A stretch of 64,000 nt of DNA, taken from positions 1,364,001-1,428,000 of the forward strand of contig JYIP02000009.1 in NCBI GenBank assembly GCA_001051155.2, in the 5' to 3' direction. Source of the stretch: Chrysoporthe austroafricana. Lineage: Eukaryota; Ascomycota; Sordariomycetes; Diaporthales; Cryphonectriaceae. The translations under genes and the position numbers were made by a program. This document shows, in pieces, positions 58,148 to 64,000 of this stretch. Position 1 is the first letter of the stretch. Every line of letters begins with the position of its first letter. A model generated the notes under the pieces. That model searched no databases. It saw only the letters and a program-made list of their open reading frames with translations, and had not been told where the DNA came from.

Positions 58148-60305
58148 CTTGGCGACGTTGGAAGACCAGAAGCCCGGAGAGTCTGGCAGGATTACAAGTC
58201 CAGTCACGCGAGATCCGAGGTGGGTGCTGATGTACTATTTCAGAGTCTTGATATCGGGGAGGCCCCCACGTGCCTGCTGTATACAGACAAACGTTGTGGC
58301 GCCAGGGACCTCGGCAGGGCGCCACAACCTAGTGTGATTAAGGTTGGGCACTCCGTTGCCAAGCTGTAGTTAAGCTTGATAAGAAGGATCCTGATTCAAG
58401 CTATTCATTATTCATGGCCTCCCCACCCTCTCTCCATATCAGCGATTGTGCAGGGCTTGCCCCGGAATGCCAAATACGCGGAAGCTAGTTCGTTAGTTCG
58501 CTGTATGAAGGGGCAATAGCACGTGAGGCTAGCCTTCGAAACAGCACCTGCATAACGAATGGCGATGGAAGGCAAGGCTGAGGGTTCTAGCGCCGTGATA
58601 AACTTAGATGCGATACCAAGGATCTTGGCGCGGAGCTTGGCTGCCAGTCTGGAGATAACAGGCAACACCAAGATGCCCACACCTGCCTAGACGAGGATAG
58701 TTCGTATGAACAGGTTCGAATATTCTGTGGGAGATCTATACGTTGGTAAAGCGAGTCGGTGGCAATTGTCCGCAACATCTCTAATCAGCCGGTCGAGCGG
58801 TGGACCCGTAGCAAAAGGATGCCTTGTCTCCAATATGTTTGGCTGAAGCGCTAGAGAAGGTGGCATGAAAGTGGTAGAATCCACCACTAATCATCTGCTA
58901 TTTTATCAGTCGTCTAGGATCATGATTGTTGTGCACAGGCGTCTGAAGCGCATAACTTTCGACCGAAGAGTGCTTCAGAATCCACATTTGCCGCGTTCCC
59001 ACAATCTAGGATTTTCAAGGCTAGAGCTGGACTCCGGCAAGGGAGAATGACATGACAATACACCGTTGATAATGCTGACCCACAAGGCTAGTACGGTAAC
59101 GTGGTATTGGCAAACATGTGGCTTCCAGGATGCTCTTCATGACATGCATCGCTTTAGAACATCGTACCCCAGTGATTCCTATAATTATGTAGAAGATTAC
59201 CTACCTAGGCAGGCAGACCTGTTCTCGAGCCTTCCTCGTTCCAACCCGCGAACGGACTCACATCCAGTAGCTTTGGCGCAGTATCGATCAAAAGTGCTAT
59301 CATGCACTGGATGCCTCCGCGAGCTTAACGTGTCCCGCCGTGCCCTCCCCGAATCCCTGACGCCTGTGAACTCAAGTTGCGTAGCCTAAGAGTCAGGCCA
59401 CAAGAGAGGCCAGCAAAGCTCAGCATATTCTGGGCCCATAGGCTTTTTGGAGCCCCTAGAAGACGGTACTGAGCCTAGTCATACGCAGACCACTTCGGCT
59501 GGCGATATATTAATGTGTCCATCACGTGACACCCTTGTTGCGGCGCATGCAGTCAGCATGTAAGCGTCGAGGCGCTCTAGCAGCGACTAAATTGTCAAAA
59601 CCCAACAGAACAAGGGGCGTGGTTGAAAATTCTGCGTTTCTCGACAGTCTGCAACCCTCAACAGAAGATCAGGCGGGACAAGGAAGATGAGCGCTGTATT
59701 ATTGTGCGGTCGTTCATTCTTCGTTCCGTCTGCGCACCAGCTTGTTCCACACACGAGTTTACAATTACGGTGGGCACTTGAACTATTATAATGCGGGCTT
59801 CGTGAGTTGGAGATTAGTGCCCGCCCTGCTTGACTCTTTCATACTAGGGCACCGATGGTTTCCCACAAGCTTGGTTGGAATTACTCAAGATACAGTCAAG
59901 ATCTTGAACGTAGGAACCGCCTAGGCAATTTTCATTGGGACTATCATATGCTAAAATAGTCTTTGCACGGAGCTAGATGAATCCTCATATGATCATTTCT
60001 CATACAAACTGCCTCACATGGGTCGCTGTTCAAGGGATGGCCAATGAATGGCAAAGAACTGTGAGAGTGGTCCTCTTCCCTAAGAACCCTAGCTGGCACT
60101 CTCATATACACCCTCAGGGATGACGATTGAGGGATGACTGTATCGATATTCATATGTACGGAGTATCTGAAAGTTCCGCAAGTGTATCTACAAAAAGAAA
60201 AACAAAAAGCGACTCTTGGTGGCCATGCGGGGGAAACAGAGACACGACGCGATGTAGTTGCGATCACCTTTGTCCAGCTGATGCTGTCTCCTGAAGAACA
60301 ACGCC
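58148..60305. other. Intergenic, no supported gene
   Basis: About 2.2 kb between two minus-strand genes. It includes the OPT promoter on the left and the 3' region of the GH7 gene on the right. Frames at 59066-59389 and 59944-60267 have no recognisable features. Confidence 0.55.
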
Positions 60306-62082
60306 CTAGTAGGTGGAACCAATGGGTCCGAACTTGATGTTGGAATAGATCACGGAGGCCGAGCTTGTCTATCAGTCAGTAAACGCCCCTAAGACCGGTA
60401 TTCAGGAAAGTGACTTACGCGCTCTGGGACTCAACATCAGCAGGTACGCCGCTGGTGGTAGCGCAGGTGCCGCGCTGCTTGCCGGGGGAGGACGGGTCCG
60501 CGTCGGTCGGGTAGGTCGAGTCGAGCCAGAGCATGTCAGCGTAGTGCTAGAAAATGAGATGAGATGTCAGTATGGCCGAAGCGCAATGCCAATCCTCCGC
60601 CCGGGTCGGGAAAAACTCACGTCGTCCCACAGGGACATGACGAGCACCATGCCGTCCGCCATGCCCGCGCCCATCTGCGAGAGGCCGCCCTTCTCGTTGA
60701 AGACGTCGGTGTCGTTGAACTCGACCTTCTGGGCGGTGCAGAAGTCCTCGGTGATGCTGTTGTAGCCCGTGAGGGTGGGCCAGGTCGAGTTGGGCTGCTG
60801 GATCTTGGTGCCGCCCTGGATGTAGTACTGCGTGACGCCGGTGAGGCTGGTGCCCGAGCCCTGGAACTGCGTGACGACGGTGAACTTCTGGCTCGTGTCG
60901 ACCGTCATTCCGCTGCCGTAGAAGTCCTTGTTGCCCATGCGGAACGGGTTCCAGTCACACCCGTCGGGGTCGCAGTCGCCGGCGTAGCGGTCCGCCGAGT
61001 AGGTCCCGCCGCACTGGTCGCCGCTGCACGAGTGCTGCTCCGAGGTCTCGCACGGGTGGGGCGTGTACGCCATGCCCATCGAGTTGGCCTCCCAGACGTC
61101 CATCTCCGCACAGCAGGACCCGGTGCCGCCGACGCCGGCGTTGGGGTCGTTGGTGGAGGGCGTCCACCCTTCGACGTTGCCCTATGTCGCCAGATATCAG
61201 CATGCGGAGCACCAGGACGGGACGGAGAGCACAGAATTGAAGAGCGGAAACAAACCTGGCCGTTGATGAACTTGAGATCACGGGGGCACTGGCTGTCACA
61301 GTAGCCAGTTCCGTACTTGGCGCCAGCGGTGTTGGTCGAATACTTGGCCATGCCGCCATCAGAGTCCATGGAGACGAAGTAAAGAGCACCGTTAAGGCCG
61401 CACTAGGGGTTTCTCGTCAGCCGGTACGATCTCGAGCGCCAGCGCTATGTTGGCTGGGACCACACTCACCGGCAGCTTGCTGAGATCGACGTCGAACGCA
61501 AATTCGTTGCCGATCAGATCGAACATGTGGTACTTGGTCGATGATTCCATCAAATAGGTGCGGCTTCCAATGTTCTTGCCAGAGCTCTGGGTAACGAACT
61601 GGAGCGAAAGGGCGTTTCCGCTCGTAGTAATGCCGTAAGTGCTGGAATAGCTAGCTCCATCGAGAACGCAGTTGGCCGCACAAGTCTTATCGTCTGGGCA
61701 GAGAGTGGTGTTCCATGTATTTCCAGTGTAGCCTGTTCATCACCGCATAAGTTTGCGCACCATTTGGGTCCCATCGTAACGGCAAATGTGCCCGGCCCGA
61801 ACTCGAGATCTTTGGAGTACGTACAGTTGATATAGCCGTCCTTATCGTGGACCCAGCGCCAGTTTGCATCTTTACGCCTGAAGTCAGCGATAAATTCGAC
61901 TTAGGACACCTTTTTGATGACTGACCGATGACAACCTCTCCCTGGTTCGTCGTGCAGCTAGACGGAGATGTACATGTTTGCCAGGTCATCTGAGGGTGAG
62001 TCTCGGCCTGTTGAGTACCAACACCCTGACCGTTGGCCGCGCCAGCCAACAGGCTGCCTGCGAGAGCAAGTTTGCTGAACAT
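60306..62082 (-). CDS. GH7 cellobiohydrolase I, catalytic module only
   Basis: Seven exons (62082-61926, 61869-61825, 61732-61470, 61402-61256, 61181-60621, 60546-60419, 60363-60306) give 452 aa. It is a secreted exo-acting cellulase cutting cellobiose from the reducing ends of cellulose by a retaining mechanism. The signal peptide is residues 1-18 ([18 protein letters not shown]), with Gln19 the likely mature N-terminus. The catalytic triad motif EMDVWE lies at 230-235 (E230 nucleophile, D232, E235 acid/base). [39 protein letters not shown] and [16 protein letters not shown] are typical of cellobiohydrolases rather than GH7 endoglucanases. The many cysteines fit the family's disulfides. The protein ends at GPIGSTY without linker or CBM1. 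A TATA box lies 90 bp upstream. Confidence 0.95.
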
Positions 62083-64000
62083 TGTGCCGATTGTAAAAGG
62101 GAGTCTTTGGTGAAGCGTCTGTGGGTTGGTGAGTCTCCTCGAACTTCCAACATCGGGCGTCTCGAGCTTGGCTTTTATACATGGACCGCCAAGAGATGAG
62201 GCGACGATGTTCCATCATGTAGGGTCGTCTTGCATTCCCGGATTGGGCATGCGGCTACCAGTGTAATCAATATAGATGAAGGCTCCACCTCTTCATAGTC
62301 GCCCCGAGGGAAAGATGGCCCGACTTCCGTCTAGCAATCTCTGGGCCAAGTGAAGCGTCTCGTGGATGGGGCGTAGAGGATAGGAGAGGATGCTATAGTC
62401 CCTGCTGCGTGCAAGGGCGGCGGTAATCTGCAGAAGACTGACAGGCCGCCAAGAAGAATAGCGGCAAATCGAACCACGGGAGTAAGCTGCATGCAATATG
62501 AAGGAGGCTTCAATGCCCGGAGCCGACCCCGAACCATGTGCTCAGACTTGGGAAATGTTTCAGATCCACCACTCTACTAGGAGTTGGTCCTGCAGAAACA
62601 ATATCACGAACCAAACAGATCGGACAAGGGTATAATATTCAATATGCTTGTGATTGGTTCGAAAGCTCAAGGCTATTTCAGCCTGCATAGGGATCGACCA
62701 ATGTCTGCAAAGCTGAAGTATGCCTCTCTAGTCCGGCATAAACCCGCCTCGCGAGTATATTAAAATTCAGAAAACGGGGCGTGAGGATTGAGCCCTGTGA
62801 CTCGCCGAACGGGAAGGACTATGCAGACACTCGGTGTTGGCTGCGTACGTGGCGCCTAGGAATGTCTTATTTTATGAACGACCTCATTGTAACAGCTAGT
62901 TGGAAGCATGGTGGTGCCATAAGCGAAGGATTCAGGTATGCCGAGGCACAAAATAATGTCGGCATACCAGTTGTGAGCACACGGGTCCAACATCATGAGA
63001 TGTGCTTCTCGAGCAAGTGGATCACGAACACGCTTGCTAGCCACATAAGTCAAGGTGTCGGGTCGCGGGCCGAAATATGTGCAGGAACACTTGTGCTATA
63101 GGCGAGGACACACTCTGGGACCCTTGAACAAGAATAATTAGCACATAGTTCACTGGTAACTGGTAACTGGGGCCTGGCATGTCTTGGTTGGCTGAAATCC
63201 ATACCCGGGTCCCACAGCTTCAAGCAAGCCCATCACTTTTCAGGCATGAAGCGTGATCATGTACCAATCTGGCATGCCGAGCAAGCGGCGGTCCGCGTCG
63301 ATGATCGTCACGCCCTTATAATCGGTTTTCTGGTTCGGCCTCTCGGCATGGGAGAGAGCCTGGGCCGCGATTGGATTGGCGAGAATGATGAACGAAGTTG
63401 AGATAAAGTTGCGGCGACACGTGCGATTTGCCGCGAAAACATTACTGGCGTATTCTTGGCGTGACCCGCCCTTTGTCAGCGCTCGGACTGAGAGGCACCG
63501 AAGGGCGGACTGGGGTGCATGAAGCGATTGTGGAGAGAGGCGCTTTCGTAAACCCGACGTCTGGCGCGCTGGGGACGTGGTGATAGTCTCCAAGACTGCC
63601 ACGACGTCAGGACAATTTCGACGTGGCGCCCTAGAGAAGAAAGTGGCTATGTGATACGGAGCGTTGTCCTGCCGTTCTTCCAAGAAGAGGAAAGATTGTT
63701 TCGAGAAGATTGTGGGGAGGTGAGCCGATCATGGCTTGACCTTGTAGAATAGCACGGATGGGTCACCGGCTAAAGTGCTGACAGCGCGCCGTCTGTTGGT
63801 GCCGGCCTTGGCACACCCAGGTGTTTCTCAGCCGAAAGCATCGAAGAAAAGTGGCCGCTGCCTCTGCTCATCGCGCTGTCAGCTGCGGTTCTCGAGACCA
63901 TCCTCTGTCGTCGTCGGACCGTCGAGGCCTCCTCCCAGGCCGTGCGATGGCGGGTCCGGCGTTACTCCAGGGTGAGAACAGGAATATGCCCTAGCAAGTA
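62083..64000. other. GH7 promoter and unassigned right end
   Basis: The first kilobase should hold the promoter of the cellobiohydrolase gene. I see only a TATA box and isolated short matches to carbon-repressor-like sites, too weak to list. A 147-codon minus frame at 63240-63683 has no recognised domain. Nothing else is supported up to the window end. Confidence 0.5.
62172..62180 (-). promoter_or_regulatory. TATA box of the GH7 gene
   Basis: GTATAAAAG on the minus strand, about 90 bp upstream of the cellobiohydrolase ATG, is a well-placed core promoter element. Confidence 0.55.

Noticed and set aside
63240..63683. 147-codon minus-strand frame near the window end
   Set aside because: No domain, signal peptide or splice support.

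Overview
The window is nuclear DNA from a filamentous ascomycete, most likely a sordariomycete-type mould. The evidence is genes split by short introns (52-243 bp, mostly 55-90 bp) with GTRNGT donors and CTAAC/CTGAC branch sites. Family content also fits: a Clr5-domain protein, a Zn2Cys6 regulator, a Goodbye-type STAND NTPase, a fungal OPT transporter, a GH7 cellobiohydrolase and a fungal-type sesquiterpene synthase. I rebuilt the exon structures by joining reading frames across splice sites by eye. I could not identify the genus.

Left part (1-22 kb), core-like genes in GC-rich sequence. Two possible tiny secreted-peptide genes lie at 2.5-2.9 and 4.3-4.6 kb (minus). Then come a Clr5-domain protein (5.7-7.5 kb, minus), two small predicted membrane proteins (10.6 and 12.4 kb, plus), an FAD monooxygenase (13.9-15.3 kb, plus), a conserved 170-aa fungal protein (15.7-16.4 kb, minus) and a long-tailed C2H2 zinc-finger regulator (19.7-21.9 kb, minus). 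Spacers carry microsatellites, poly-A and poly-G runs, one N, and a degenerate repeat array at 11.4-12.3 kb.

Middle part (22-38 kb). About 9.5 kb (21.9-31.5 kb) has no gene I can support; its right end holds one copy of a dispersed degenerate repeat. Next is an accessory group: a GNAT acetyltransferase (31.5-32.4 kb, minus), a five-exon sesquiterpene synthase (33.6-35.0 kb, plus) and a Zn2Cys6 transcription factor (36.4-37.7 kb, plus). This looks like a minimal terpene locus, though no P450 is present.

Right-middle part (38.9-54 kb), a family expansion. There are four BTB/POZ-domain loci: 39.0-40.2 kb plus, a decayed copy at 40.9-41.7 kb minus, 49.8-51.1 kb plus and 52.7-53.7 kb plus. The three intact ones share intron positions and a C-terminal CX2C-X28/29-CX2C pair. 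Among them sits a large STAND NTPase (NLR-like) gene (43.3-48.0 kb, minus) broken by two frameshifts and two in-frame stops. An AT-rich island (42.5-43.2 kb) and the second copy of the dispersed repeat (51.7-52.4 kb) lie in the same stretch. This combination suggests a fast-evolving accessory region.

Right end (55-62 kb). A six-exon oligopeptide transporter (55.2-58.1 kb, minus) and a seven-exon secreted GH7 cellobiohydrolase without a cellulose-binding module (60.3-62.1 kb, minus) are both intact nutrient-acquisition genes. The last 1.9 kb shows no supported gene.
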